Positions 1 to 8,347 of a DNA stretch of 24,123 nt are shown piece by piece. The notes under the pieces are model-generated. The model was not told the DNA's origin. It saw only the letters and a program-made list of their open reading frames with translations, and made no database searches. The translations under genes and the position numbers were made by a program. Position 1 is the stretch's first letter; the number at the start of each line of letters is the position of its first letter. Source of the DNA: Giesbergeria sp. (GTDB taxonomy: Bacteria > Pseudomonadota > Gammaproteobacteria > Burkholderiales > Burkholderiaceae_C). The DNA is taken from contig JAGNUJ010000001.1 in the NCBI GenBank assembly GCA_017987055.1, forward strand, positions 10,710-34,832, given 5' to 3'.

Positions 1-1072
1 CGGGCGTGTGGGCGTAGTCCACCGCCACCAGCGGCTGGCCGGGCAGCGCAATACACTCCATGCGCCCGGGCACCGGCTGCAGCGCGGCACAGGCCGACAC
101 CGCCCGCGCCAGTGGCACGCCCAGCGCCCGCATCGCGGCTATCACGCCCAGCAAGTTGGCAACGTTGTAATCACCAATCACTGTCGTTTGCAAGGCGTAG
201 CGCGCATCGCCTTCAACCACGGTAAAGCGCAACCCCACATCGCCAAAAGTGATGTCTTGCGCCTGCAGCCGGGCGCTGCGCTGCATCGAGGTGCTCCAAA
301 CGTCCAAATCCAGCCGCTCCGACAAAGCGCCGTGCAGCGCTAGGCCGTGCGCGTCGTCGATGTTGATGACGGCGGCTTGCAAAGCCGGCCAATCAAACAG
401 CGCGGTTTTGGCCTGCCAATACGCATCCATGCTGTGGTGGTAGTCGAGGTGGTCTTGCGTAAAGTTGGTGAACACCGCGACGCGGATGCGCGTGCCGGCC
501 AAGCGGTGCTCGGCCAGACCAATCGACGAGGCTTCGATAGCGCAGGTGCGCACGCCGGCATCGACCATGTGGCGAAATGCCCGCTGCAGCCGCACCGGGT
601 CGGGCGTGGTCATGCCGGTATTTTCGAGATGGGGGAGCAAACCCATGCCCAAAGTGCCCACTAAGCCACACGGAGCGTGCGCTAGTAGCTCACTATTTTG
701 TAGCGCGCCGGCCAGCCAACAGGCGCTGCTGGTCTTGCCGTTGGTGCCGGTGAAGGCGACCACCTGCAGCGCGTGCGACGGCTGACCAAACCACTGCGCG
801 GCGATCTCGCCGGTAGCGGCTTTCAAATCCTGCAGCGCAGCGGTAGGCGCGCCAGACAGGTCAAAGGCCTCCATGCCAACCTGTTCGACCAAACACGCGG
901 TAGCACCGCGTGCGGTGGCGCTGGCAATATGGGCACGACCATCGGTGGCGGCGCCGGGCCAAGCGATAAAACCGTCGCCGGGCACGACTAAGCGGCTGTC
1001 GGTCTGCAGCGTGCCGGTGACGCGCTGGCGCAGCCACTGCACCGCCTCGGCGGCGTTGGACAAGTGGCGCAT
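1..1072 (-). CDS. murE: UDP-N-acetylmuramoyl-tripeptide synthetase MurE (3' end beyond window)
   Basis: MurE is a cytoplasmic ATP-dependent Mur ligase that adds the third amino acid (meso-diaminopimelate in most Gram-negatives) to UDP-MurNAc-L-Ala-D-Glu during peptidoglycan precursor synthesis. The visible 357 residues show the N-terminal UDP-MurNAc-binding region (PGDGFIAWPG near residue 31), the P-loop GTNGKTS at 109-115, the central motif EASSIGL, TNFTQDHLDYH followed by an AKTALF lysine segment, and DYAHTP at the left edge. The ATG at 1072 shares one base with the ftsI stop (TAATG), so translation is probably coupled. Residues 124-133, just after the P-loop helix, look slightly longer than usual and coincide with a fragment of an interspersed repeat (see findings). 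The end of the central domain and the C-terminal domain are outside the window. Confidence 0.95.
   Translation of the reverse strand, partial: MRHLSNAAEAVQWLRQRVTGTLQTDSRLVVPGDGFIAWPGAATDGRAHIASATARGATACLVEQVGMEAFDLSGAPTAALQDLKAATGEIAAQWFGQPSHALQVVAFTGTNGKTSSACWLAGALQNSELLAHAPCGLVGTLGMGLLPHLENTGMTTPDPVRLQRAFRHMVDAGVRTCAIEASSIGLAEHRLAGTRIRVAVFTNFTQDHLDYHHSMDAYWQAKTALFDWPALQAAVINIDDAHGLALHGALSERLDLDVWSTSMQRSARLQAQDITFGDVGLRFTVVEGDARYALQTTVIGDYNVANLLGVIAAMRALGVPLARAVSACAALQPVPGRMECIALPGQPLVAVDYAHTP
676..702 (+). repeat. Fragment of the ~60-bp interspersed repeat, in frame inside murE
   Basis: Against the copy at 20445-20469, positions 676-700 match at 19 of 25 bases without gaps, including 14 of the first 15 (core CGTGCGCTAGtAGCT). 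The segment encodes murE residues 124-133, where MurE proteins vary. It shows only the left part of the element. The matching right half (GAGGCTGATTT) is not recognisable, so this is a fragment or a chance resemblance. Confidence 0.45.
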
Positions 1073-2820
1073 TACAGCGTCTCCTCAGCCACATCGGCAA
1101 CGATTTGCGGTTTCACCGCCATGTCCGGCGGCACGCCCATCATGCGCAGGGTTTGCTGCACTACCTCGCTAAACACCGGCGCGGCCACGGTGCCGCCGTA
1201 GTAGGTGCCGTTGTTGGGCTCATCGACCATCACCGCGACGATGATGCGCGGCTTGTCGATGGGTGCCATGCCGGTAAACCAAGCGCGGTATTTACCGCTG
1301 GCATAGCTTTTGCCGACCTGCTTGCGCGCCGTGCCGGATTTGCCGCCGACCGAATAGCCCTGCGTTTGCGCGCGCTGACCGGTGCCACCCGGGCCTGCGG
1401 CCATTTGCAGCATCTTGCGCACTTGGGCGGCGGTTTTTTCTGAAAACACCGGCACGCCCAGCGCTGGCTGGTCACTTTTGAGCATGGTGGCGGTGATGAT
1501 TTGGCCATCGTGTGCAAACACCGTGTACGAGCGCGCCATCTGAAACATGCTGGCCGACAGGCCGTAGCCATACGACATGGTGGCTTGCTCAATCGGGCGC
1601 CAGGTTTTGTAGGCGCGCAGGCGGCCACTGACAGCGCCCGGAAAAGCAATCTGCGGTTTTTGCCCAAAGCCAGCCGCAGAAAAAGTCTCCCACATCTCGC
1701 GCGCCGGCATTTGCATCGCCAGCTTGGTGGTGCCGACGTTGCTCGATTTTTGGATCACGCCTTCGACGGTGAGTGCGCCGTAGTTGTGCGTGTCTGAAAT
1801 GGTCGAGCCCGTAATCGTCAAACGCCCCGGCGTGGTGTCGACGATAGTGCCCGGGCGCACGCGCCCGCTGTCGAGCGCCAAGCCAATCGTGAACGGCTTC
1901 ATGGTCGAACCGGGCTCAAAGGTGTCGGTCATAGCGCGGTTGCGCAGTTGCTCGCCGGTCAGGTTTTGGCGCTTGTCGGGCACATAGCTGGGGTAGTTGG
2001 CCAGCGCCAGCACTTCACCAGTGATGGTGTCCAGCACCACCACGCTGCCGGCTTTGGCCTTGTGGAAAAGCACTTGGTCGCGCAACTTTTGGTAGGCAAA
2101 AAACTGCACTTTGCTGTCAATCGACAACTGTATGTCGCGCCCGTCCATTGGCGGAATTATTTCACCGACACCCTCGACGACGCGGCCCATGCGGTCTTTA
2201 ATCACGCGGCGCGAGCCGGCTTTGCCGGCCAGCAGATCGTTAAAGGCCAGCTCCATGCCTTCTTGGCCCTTGTCTTCGACGTTGGTAAAACCCACCACGT
2301 GCGCAATCGCCTCGCCCTCAGGGTATTGGCGCTTGTATTCCTTGCGCAGGTAAATGCCCTTGATGCCCAGCGCGGTGATTTTTTCACCGACGTCCCAGTC
2401 AAGCTGGCGCTTGAGCCAGACGAAGGTTTTATCTTCATCGGCCAGCTTGGCAATCAAACTGGGCAGGGGTGTCTCCATCAGCGTGGCCAACTGCTTGAGT
2501 TGGGCGCGCACCTTGGGGTCGTCTTGCTCCACGTCTTCAGGAATCGCCCAAATGCTGGCGGCGGGCACGCTGGAGGCCAAAATCAAACCATTGCGGTCCA
2601 GCAGCTTGCCGCGGTAGGCCGGCAAATCTAAGGTGCGCGCAAAACGCACCTCGCCTTGGCGCTGAAAGAAGGCGTTATCTATCACCTGCACGTACGCGGC
2701 GCGCGCGCCCAAGCCAAAAAAAGCAATCGCAATCAGCAGGACGATCAGCTTGCTGCGCCCCGGCGGCGTTTTGCTGGCCAGCAGCGGGCTGGAGGTGTAG
2801 CGGATGCTGCGGTGGCTCAT
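1072..2820 (-). CDS. ftsI: Peptidoglycan D,D-transpeptidase FtsI (penicillin-binding protein 3)
   Basis: FtsI is the septal peptidoglycan transpeptidase of the divisome, anchored in the inner membrane with its catalytic domain in the periplasm. The 582-residue protein has a short basic cytoplasmic tail, one membrane segment at about 24-46, a non-catalytic domain beginning with YRGKLLDRNG near residue 69, and a penicillin-binding domain. The three active-site motifs are all visible: STMK at 305-308 (nucleophilic Ser305), SSN at 359-361 and KSGT at 494-497. Its ATG at 2820 overlaps the ftsL stop (ATGA), and its stop overlaps the murE start, as expected in a tightly coupled division operon. Length and motif spacing are normal for the family. 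Confidence 0.97.
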   Translation of the reverse strand: MSHRSIRYTSSPLLASKTPPGRSKLIVLLIAIAFFGLGARAAYVQVIDNAFFQRQGEVRFARTLDLPAYRGKLLDRNGLILASSVPAASIWAIPEDVEQDDPKVRAQLKQLATLMETPLPSLIAKLADEDKTFVWLKRQLDWDVGEKITALGIKGIYLRKEYKRQYPEGEAIAHVVGFTNVEDKGQEGMELAFNDLLAGKAGSRRVIKDRMGRVVEGVGEIIPPMDGRDIQLSIDSKVQFFAYQKLRDQVLFHKAKAGSVVVLDTITGEVLALANYPSYVPDKRQNLTGEQLRNRAMTDTFEPGSTMKPFTIGLALDSGRVRPGTIVDTTPGRLTITGSTISDTHNYGALTVEGVIQKSSNVGTTKLAMQMPAREMWETFSAAGFGQKPQIAFPGAVSGRLRAYKTWRPIEQATMSYGYGLSASMFQMARSYTVFAHDGQIITATMLKSDQPALGVPVFSEKTAAQVRKMLQMAAGPGGTGQRAQTQGYSVGGKSGTARKQVGKSYASGKYRAWFTGMAPIDKPRIIVAVMVDEPNNGTYYGGTVAAPVFSEVVQQTLRMMGVPPDMAVKPQIVADVAEETL

Positions 2821-3146
2821 GGTGCGTCCTTTTGGAGCGCGCCGGCAGGCGATAGAGGCACCGCTCCAGCCGACGCGAGCGGGGCTGCGTCGCGCACGTA
2901 TTCCGTGATCGAGGGGGTAGCGGTACGCATGTGCAAGCGCGACTGGGCCAAAGCTTCCACGCGCTGGGGCGTTGCCTGTGCGCGTTTATCGACTTGCAAG
3001 CGCTCGTGCTCTAACTCAAGGCGGCGCGCTTCACTTTGGGCACGATCTAGCGCGGTGTAGAGCAGGCGCGAGTCGTATTGGGTGCGCACCAAATACAAGG
3101 CACTGGCCAGCACCGCCAACAGCAGTAACACGTTGAGCCGCATCAT
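2817..3146 (-). CDS. ftsL: Cell division protein FtsL
   Basis: FtsL is a small bitopic divisome protein that forms a complex with FtsB and FtsQ and helps activate FtsWI. The 109-residue product has an N-terminal hydrophobic segment at about 3-20 and a following coiled-coil-like stretch rich in Leu, Glu and Arg (about 30-70). It then has an LHMRTATPSITEYV motif near 71-84 that resembles the conserved FtsL tail. Identification rests on this architecture plus its place between rsmH and ftsI. Two ATG codons are adjacent (3146 and 3143). A GGAGGG ribosome-binding site lies just upstream, so either could be used. Its stop overlaps the ftsI start by 4 nt. Confidence 0.9.
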   Translation of the reverse strand: MMRLNVLLLLAVLASALYLVRTQYDSRLLYTALDRAQSEARRLELEHERLQVDKRAQATPQRVEALAQSRLHMRTATPSITEYVRDAAPLASAGAVPLSPAGALQKDAP

Positions 3147-3177
3147 GCAGCGCCCTCCCGCCCCAGCGCAGCCAGGT

Positions 3178-4167
3178 TCATGCAGGCACCTGCGTGCGCT
3201 CGGCTACGCGCATTACGGCGCTGCGCGAGCGCGGATTGGCCGCCACCTCAAAGGCACTGGGCTTGATGCGCGCTAGCGCGTTCAGACGCATCGCCTTGGG
3301 CGGCGCAAACGGTGCGCGCCGGTCGTAAACCTCTTTGGAATGCTCGGCAATGAACTGCTTGACGATGCGGTCTTCGAGCGAATGGAAGCTAATCACGACC
3401 AAGCGCCCACCCGGCTGCAGCACCGACAGGCTGGCTGCTAGCGCTTGCTGCAGCTCTTGCAGCTCGGCATTGATAAAAATCCGAAAAGCTTGAAAGGTCC
3501 GCGTGGCGGGGTTTTGTCCCGCCTCACGGGTCTTGACCGTACCAGCCACGAGTTCGGCCAGCTCGGTAGTGGTAGTGAGTGGGCGGCGTTCTTCCCGGCG
3601 CGCAACAATCGCCTTTGCAATGGGGCCAGCAAACCGTTCTTCACCATAGTCACGTATTACCTCTGCAATTTGCCCAACATCGGCGCTCTCTAACCACTGG
3701 GCGACACTTTCGCCACGCGTGGTGTCCATGCGCATATCCAGCGGGCCGTCAAAGCGAAAGCTGAAACCGCGCTCTGGGCTGTCAATTTGGGGCGAGCTGA
3801 CACCTAAGTCCATCAACACCCCAGCGGCACTGGCAGAGGGCAAGTCAGCCAAGTGGCGAAAACCTTCGTGGCGGATGGAAAAGCGCGCATCGTCAATCTG
3901 CGCGGCGGCAGCGATGGCTTCAAGGTCTTTATCGAACGCCACCAGCCGCCCCTGCGCACCTAAGCGCGACAAAATCAGGCGCGAGTGACCGCCACGGCCA
4001 AAGGTGGCATCAATCCAAGTGCCAGCCGCTAGCGTGTCAGCGCCGCCAAGCAAAGCATCAACCGCCTCGTCGAGCAACACCGTAGTGTGTTGGCGCAGCT
4101 CGGTAGGCTCAGTCGAAGTTGATGAAATCAGCTCGGGCGAAGGAGACAGTGGGTGCAGCGAAATCAT
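3178..4167 (-). CDS. rsmH: 16S rRNA (cytosine(1402)-N(4))-methyltransferase RsmH
   Basis: RsmH (MraW) is a SAM-dependent methyltransferase that modifies C1402 in the ribosomal decoding centre. The 329-residue protein shows the [13 protein letters not shown] opening, the SAM-binding [12 protein letters not shown] motif, a [10 protein letters not shown] segment, [17 protein letters not shown], and the C-terminal [15 protein letters not shown] signature. The N-terminus carries about 25 extra residues before the conserved HTTVLL. The start at 4167 is supported by a GAGGG ribosome-binding site six bases upstream. It is the first gene of the division operon here. mraZ, which normally precedes it, is missing from this position. 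Confidence 0.97.
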   Translation of the reverse strand: MISLHPLSPSPELISSTSTEPTELRQHTTVLLDEAVDALLGGADTLAAGTWIDATFGRGGHSRLILSRLGAQGRLVAFDKDLEAIAAAAQIDDARFSIRHEGFRHLADLPSASAAGVLMDLGVSSPQIDSPERGFSFRFDGPLDMRMDTTRGESVAQWLESADVGQIAEVIRDYGEERFAGPIAKAIVARREERRPLTTTTELAELVAGTVKTREAGQNPATRTFQAFRIFINAELQELQQALAASLSVLQPGGRLVVISFHSLEDRIVKQFIAEHSKEVYDRRAPFAPPKAMRLNALARIKPSAFEVAANPRSRSAVMRVAERTQVPA

Positions 4168-4214
4168 GCAATGCCCTCAAAGGATAAAGACAAAGGGGCA
4201 ATGTATTCGCAAAA

Positions 4215-4240
4215 TTTTTCCCATGCGGGACAGGGAAAAA
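4215..4240. repeat. Inverted repeat TTTTTCCC / GGGAAAAA upstream of rsmH
   Basis: Perfect 8-bp arms (4215-4222 and 4233-4240) flank a 10-base centre. Because the arms are T-rich then A-rich, the same sequence could act as an operator or a weak terminator-like hairpin. It lies about 48 bp upstream of the rsmH start codon, in the leader or promoter region of the division operon. Confidence 0.5.
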
Positions 4241-4272
4241 CCATAAGGCATCCGTGGAGGAAAGGGAAGTTG

Positions 4273-4289
4273 GTGGGCTATTTTCCCAC
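4273..4289. repeat. Inverted repeat GTGGG-N7-CCCAC upstream of rsmH
   Basis: Arms of 5 bp (4273-4277 and 4285-4289) surround a 7-base AT-rich centre. The TGGG element resembles the core of MraZ operator repeats, but the arrangement is inverted rather than tandem. Function is unknown; it may be a relic of the mraZ promoter or a chance palindrome. Confidence 0.35.
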
Positions 4290-4486
4290 TTCAGTGCAAT
4301 TTTTTGAACTGTATCAGGAAATCTATCCGACCCGCTGGCCACGCGAACATCTTCTTGCAATGAAATCAACCACTTAGCACTTAAACCGCCGGTGACAAAT
4401 CACAAATACCTGTACGCAGCAAGGCAGTTAGCGCGCGCAGAGAGCCACGCCTTGCCCCCACAGAACATTCGGGTAATCCCGTAGCT

Positions 4487-5818
4487 TTACAAAATATAGC
4501 GCGACAGGTCTTCGTCTTGGCTCAAAGCCTGCAGGCGCTCGTTGACGTAAGCAGCGTCAATCTGCAGCGTCTGGCCCTTGCGGTTAGCAGCGTCAAAGCT
4601 GACTTCATCGAGCAGGCGCTCCATCACCGTCGAGAGCCGGCGGGCGCCGATGTTTTCGGTGCGCTCGTTCACGTCAAAGGCAATTTGTGCCAAGCGCGTA
4701 ATGCCCTCAGGTGAAAACTCCAGCGTCACGCCTTCGGTCGCCAGCAGCGCTTGGTACTGCTTGACCAGCGAGGCCTGCGTCTGCATCAGGATGGCCTCAA
4801 AGTCTTGCACCGACAGCGACTCCAACTCGACGCGGATCGGAAAGCGCCCTTGCAGCTCTGGAATCAAATCGCTCGGCTTGGCGACGTGGAACGCGCCCGA
4901 GGCGATAAACAAAATGTGGTCGGTTTTGACCAACCCGTATTTGGTCGAGACCGTCGTGCCCTCGACCAGCGGCAGCAAATCGCGCTGCACGCCTTGGCGC
5001 GAAACGTCGGCGTTGCTGCTGTCTTGGCGCGAGGCGACTTTGTCGATTTCGTCGATAAACACAATGCCGTTTTGCTCCGCACTGGCCAGTGCGCGGGTTT
5101 TTATCTCGTCGTCGTTGACCAGCTTGCCGGCCTCTTCTTCGATCAGCAGCTTGCGCGCTTGGGCAATCGGCAGCTTGCGGGTTTGGCGGCGCTCTTGCCC
5201 CATTTGGCTGAAGACGCCGCGCAGCTGCTCGGCCATTTCCTCCATGCCTTGCGGCCCCATGATTTCGACCTGCGGGCGCACATCGGCCACATCAATCTCG
5301 ATCTCTTTGTCGTCCAACTGACCTTCGCGCAGCTTTTTGCGAAAGACTTGGCGCGCCGTGCTCTCGGTGGCGGGCGCGCTGGGCGTGCCGTCCATGTTGC
5401 GGGCACTCGGAATCAGCGCATCCAAAATCCGCTCTTCGGCCGCGTCTTCGGCGCCGGCGCGCACGCGCAGCACCTGCGCTTGGCGCTCTTGCTTGACGGC
5501 GATTTCGGCCAAGTCGCGAATGATGGCGTCCACGTCTTTGCCGACGTAGCCGACTTCGGTGAACTTGGTGGCTTCGACCTTGATGAACGGCGCCTCGGCC
5601 AAGCGCGCCAAACGGCGGGCAATTTCGGTCTTGCCAACGCCGGTCGGGCCAATCATCAAGATGTTTTTCGGGGTGATTTCGTGGCGCAGGGCTTCGGGTA
5701 CCTGCTGGCGACGCCAGCGGTTGCGCAGCGCAATCGCTACCGCGCGCTTAGCGCTGGCTTGGCCAACGATGTGCTTGTCCAGCTCAACAACGATTTCTTG
5801 GGGGGGCAGGGACGACAT
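4487..5818 (-). CDS. hslU: ATP-dependent protease ATPase subunit HslU (ClpY)
   Basis: HslU is the hexameric AAA+ unfoldase that feeds substrates to the HslV peptidase in the cytoplasm. The 443-residue product has the Walker A motif GPTGVGKT at 57-64, the GYVG pore loop at 90-93, the variable I domain (about 110-230), Walker B FIDE at 254-257 and the conserved C-terminal tail ending SRYIL, which inserts into HslV for activation. Length is normal. It follows hslV on the same strand, but the two are separated by 89 bp that contain a copy of an interspersed repeat. A modest AAAGG ribosome-binding site precedes the ATG at 5818. Confidence 0.98.
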   Translation of the reverse strand: MSSLPPQEIVVELDKHIVGQASAKRAVAIALRNRWRRQQVPEALRHEITPKNILMIGPTGVGKTEIARRLARLAEAPFIKVEATKFTEVGYVGKDVDAIIRDLAEIAVKQERQAQVLRVRAGAEDAAEERILDALIPSARNMDGTPSAPATESTARQVFRKKLREGQLDDKEIEIDVADVRPQVEIMGPQGMEEMAEQLRGVFSQMGQERRQTRKLPIAQARKLLIEEEAGKLVNDDEIKTRALASAEQNGIVFIDEIDKVASRQDSSNADVSRQGVQRDLLPLVEGTTVSTKYGLVKTDHILFIASGAFHVAKPSDLIPELQGRFPIRVELESLSVQDFEAILMQTQASLVKQYQALLATEGVTLEFSPEGITRLAQIAFDVNERTENIGARRLSTVMERLLDEVSFDAANRKGQTLQIDAAYVNERLQALSQDEDLSRYIL

Positions 5819-5837
5819 GTAAAACCTTTGACTAAAA

Positions 5838-5897
5838 TAGCATCAAAACTACCGCTAGACCAATAGATACGTGCGCTAGCAGCTATTAAATCAATAG
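5838..5897 (-). repeat. ~60-bp interspersed repeat, hslV-hslU intergenic copy
   Basis: This copy shares the exact 20-mer ACGTGCGCTAGCAGCTATTA (5869-5888) with the copy at 20443-20462. On the minus strand the distance from AGCT to the GCGGTAGTTTTGAT segment is 29 bases. The equivalent distance to GAGGCTGATTTGA is also 29 in the copies at 18891 and 20415, so the whole element is homologous. The ends are approximate. It lies between two genes of one operon and could form RNA structure in the hslVU transcript. Confidence 0.75.
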
Positions 5898-5907
5898 CAA
5901 TGATCAG

Positions 5908-6453
5908 CTACAACACTTCAATCGTGTGGTGCATGTTGGTGTAGATGCACAGGTCGCCGGCAATTTCGAGCGACTTTTTCACAATCTCTTGCGCCGATAG
6001 CTCGGTGTTTTCGAGCAGCGCTTTGGCCGCTGCCTGCGCATAGGTGCCACCCGAGCCGATGGCGACGATGCCCTGCTCGGGCTCCAAGACGTCGCCGTTG
6101 CCGGTGATGATCAGCGAGGCTTCCAAGTCGGCCACGGCCAGCATGGCTTCTAGGCGGCGCAGCACGCGGTCGGTGCGCCATTCTTTGGTCAGCTCAATGG
6201 CGGCGCGCACCAATTGGCCTTGGTGCTTTTCCAGCTTGGCTTCAAAGCGCTCAAACAGCGTAAAAGCGTCGGCGGTGGCTCCGGCAAAACCGGCCAGCAC
6301 TTTGCCGTGGTAGAGGCGGCGCACTTTGCGCGCCGTGCCTTTGATGACCACATTGCCCAGTGTCACTTGGCCGTCGCCGCCAATGGCCACTTGCACGCCG
6401 CTGGGGGTTTGGCGGCGTACGCTGATGATGGTTGTTCCGTGAAATTGTTCCAT
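5908..6453 (-). CDS. hslV: ATP-dependent protease peptidase subunit HslV (ClpQ)
   Basis: HslV is the proteasome-like threonine peptidase that works with HslU to degrade unfolded and regulatory proteins. The 181-residue protein begins [14 protein letters not shown]. Family processing removes the leader so that the first Thr of GTTIISVRR becomes the N-terminal nucleophile. Other family features are the [13 protein letters not shown] strand, [25 protein letters not shown] (shown here only as a family landmark) and the [15 protein letters not shown] segment near 132-146. It lies upstream of hslU on the same strand, the normal order. Confidence 0.97.
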   Translation of the reverse strand: MEQFHGTTIISVRRQTPSGVQVAIGGDGQVTLGNVVIKGTARKVRRLYHGKVLAGFAGATADAFTLFERFEAKLEKHQGQLVRAAIELTKEWRTDRVLRRLEAMLAVADLEASLIITGNGDVLEPEQGIVAIGSGGTYAQAAAKALLENTELSAQEIVKKSLEIAGDLCIYTNMHHTIEVL

Positions 6454-6512
6454 AGCGGCCCTAGTTGGGGGCAGCCGCGCCGGTTACAAGCAGTGGCGCG
6501 GCAAACACTGCA

Positions 6513-8288
6513 TTAGTTTTTACGCGGCACCACCCAAGCGTGTTCGCTGATGCCAATGACGTTGAAGAACACCGCCACCAAGCGGTGCAGGTCTTGAAAA
6601 CGCACATCCCTTCCTTTGGCCTGCTGGTCAGCAGCCCAGTTGAGAACGGAGCCGGCAGCAGAAAAATCAATCCGAATCAACCGCTCGCAGGGAATGATCA
6701 ACGGTTGGCCGGGACGCGCGCCACCAGCCAATGCGTCGAGCACAGCCGTGGCGTCGTTTTCGATATGACCACTCAGCGTCGGCAGCGGCTGCGCGGGCAC
6801 CAGCGATGAGCCTATGTCGGCCAGCATGTGCAGCGGCGCTGGCTCCGTCGCCGCACTCCAGTTGGGGTTGGCCAGCAGGTCTGGCAGTGGCGCAAGGGCA
6901 GAGGACTCGGCAGTATCGCCATCGGGCAGCACGTCAGAGTAACTGCAACGCGGCGCAATCCACGACGGCGGCGAAACCTCATAAGTAACGCAGTAGTCAA
7001 GCGCCACCATCTCAAAATCGTCGGCGCGGTTCATGCAGCGCAACGCCGCCATGCGCAAACCCCACCATGCCGGGTCGCCCGCACGATCGCCCGACTGGGT
7101 ATGGGTCTCTAGCAAATCGTTCAGCACCTCGGCGCTGGTAAAAACGATTTGCACTTTTTGCTCTGCCCAACGTGCAAACTCTTTTTCGAGTGCCGACAGC
7201 GCTGCATCTTCGATGGTTTTCAAGCGCGTCCACACCAGCGTCCACGGCGAAGCGGCACGCTCTAGCGAGGCCCGCAAGCTGGCCACCGATTGCGCCGTCA
7301 GCGTCGCTGGCGCATTCCAACTGAAGTCACGCCGCACCGGTACCGCTGGGGCATCGACTTTGGCCGCGCTAGCCAATCCCAATTGCTCGGGGATCGAAAA
7401 CCACAGCGGCGCTGAGCGGCTAAAGCGGGCAGCAAAGTCCAGCGCCAGCGTGTCAAAGCGCTCTTGCTGACCGGTGGCACGGTACAGATCAAACAACGTC
7501 ATCCAAATTTCTAGCTGCTGCTCTGGCAGAGTCTGAGCGTGCTGCGTCAGAACACCCAAAAGGCCGGTTTCAGCGCCAGCGTAGTCGCCATTGGCAAACC
7601 GAATAGCGGCTTCTTCCAAATCGGGTTCGTGCACGAATTCCTCCATTTCAGCGATAGGCATCGGCGCTGCGCCCATTTTGCTGGGCTCGATGGAGCTGCC
7701 CTCGGGCTGCGCCAAAGACAAACCAGCGACAGCGCCAAATTGACTCATCGACATGCTGTTATCAGCAAACAAGGGGGCAGTAGGCCGCGCCGCAATACCC
7801 ATTGGCAACGACAGCGGTGCCGTTGCGGCAAAGTTTGTCGCTGCCGTGCCTTGCGTTGGCGCAGCAGCTGGCGTGTACGCCGCAGCGCCGGGTGCCTTGG
7901 GCGTACCGTCATCGCTGTGGGGGTTATTCTTCCACCACTGCATTGACATCTGCGCTTCAATTTCGTCAATTTTTTTAATTGTCACGGCACGCTCGACCGG
8001 CGACGTCAAGCTGCTCTGAAAAAATGATGGCCGGGCACCGGGCTCTTCGGTGCGCTGGCTGACCACGGGACTGCGTTGGCGTAATTTACGCAGCTGATCA
8101 AACTCGCGGCGGCGCACAAAGTCGTTGCGCCGCTTGCGCTCAATCATCTCTTTGAGAACTTGCTTGCTGTACTGGCTTTCGCGGTCGGCATCGATGGTGT
8201 CCAACTCGCTCCAGTTGACCGTCGGATTGCGTACAAAACGCACCACTTTGGACAACAAACCACCCGGGGTACTGTCTTCTTTCGTCAT
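6513..8288 (-). CDS. STAS-like domain protein of unknown function
   Basis: This 591-residue protein has no firm functional assignment. The N-terminus (about 1-75) is basic and charged, with a run of Arg and Lys around ERKRRNDFVRRREFDQLRKL. Residues of about 115-225 form a low-complexity Ala/Pro/Thr-rich linker. The middle contains helical repeats reminiscent of TPR folds (FANGDYAGAETGLLGVL). The C-terminal 100 residues, with ERLIRIDFSAAGSVLNW and a final FFNVIGISEHAWVV, resemble a STAS/MlaB-like fold. From memory, a protein like this often lies beside dksA in Comamonadaceae. The ATG at 8288 is chosen because an AGGGG ribosome-binding site precedes it; an upstream in-frame ATG at 8318 has no such support. 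Confidence 0.75.
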   Translation of the reverse strand: MTKEDSTPGGLLSKVVRFVRNPTVNWSELDTIDADRESQYSKQVLKEMIERKRRNDFVRRREFDQLRKLRQRSPVVSQRTEEPGARPSFFQSSLTSPVERAVTIKKIDEIEAQMSMQWWKNNPHSDDGTPKAPGAAAYTPAAAPTQGTAATNFAATAPLSLPMGIAARPTAPLFADNSMSMSQFGAVAGLSLAQPEGSSIEPSKMGAAPMPIAEMEEFVHEPDLEEAAIRFANGDYAGAETGLLGVLTQHAQTLPEQQLEIWMTLFDLYRATGQQERFDTLALDFAARFSRSAPLWFSIPEQLGLASAAKVDAPAVPVRRDFSWNAPATLTAQSVASLRASLERAASPWTLVWTRLKTIEDAALSALEKEFARWAEQKVQIVFTSAEVLNDLLETHTQSGDRAGDPAWWGLRMAALRCMNRADDFEMVALDYCVTYEVSPPSWIAPRCSYSDVLPDGDTAESSALAPLPDLLANPNWSAATEPAPLHMLADIGSSLVPAQPLPTLSGHIENDATAVLDALAGGARPGQPLIIPCERLIRIDFSAAGSVLNWAADQQAKGRDVRFQDLHRLVAVFFNVIGISEHAWVVPRKN

Positions 8289-8347
8289 ACAGCACCCCTG
8301 CAACCGCAAAGCATCCAAAGCGCGCGCATCACACGGCCTTTGCGCCC

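Larger units (their letters stand above)
4168..4486. other. Intergenic gap between hslU and rsmH; mraZ absent
   Basis: This 319-bp stretch sits where mraZ and its promoter normally lie. I see no MraZ-like protein in any frame and no tandem TGGG-type MraZ boxes at ten-base spacing. It is more AT-rich than its neighbours. It holds two inverted repeats (4215-4240 and 4273-4289), listed separately. A short plus-strand reading frame from 4201 (58 residues) has no recognisable homology and is probably not a gene. The promoter for rsmH-ftsL-ftsI-murE probably lies here, but I could not place it with confidence. Confidence 0.6.

Noticed and set aside
3430..3448. Another repeat copy (GCTGCTAGCGC) in rsmH
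   Set aside because: The match is short and encodes the normal conserved RsmH sequence with no insertion; the flanking landmarks are absent.
4109..4369. Minus-strand frame as an mraZ remnant
   Set aside because: The translation shows none of the MraZ signature motifs and overlaps rsmH out of frame.
4153..4377. Plus-strand small ORF in the hslU-rsmH gap
   Set aside because: No recognised homology, begins inside rsmH antisense, and the ribosome-binding site for the inner ATG at 4201 is too close.
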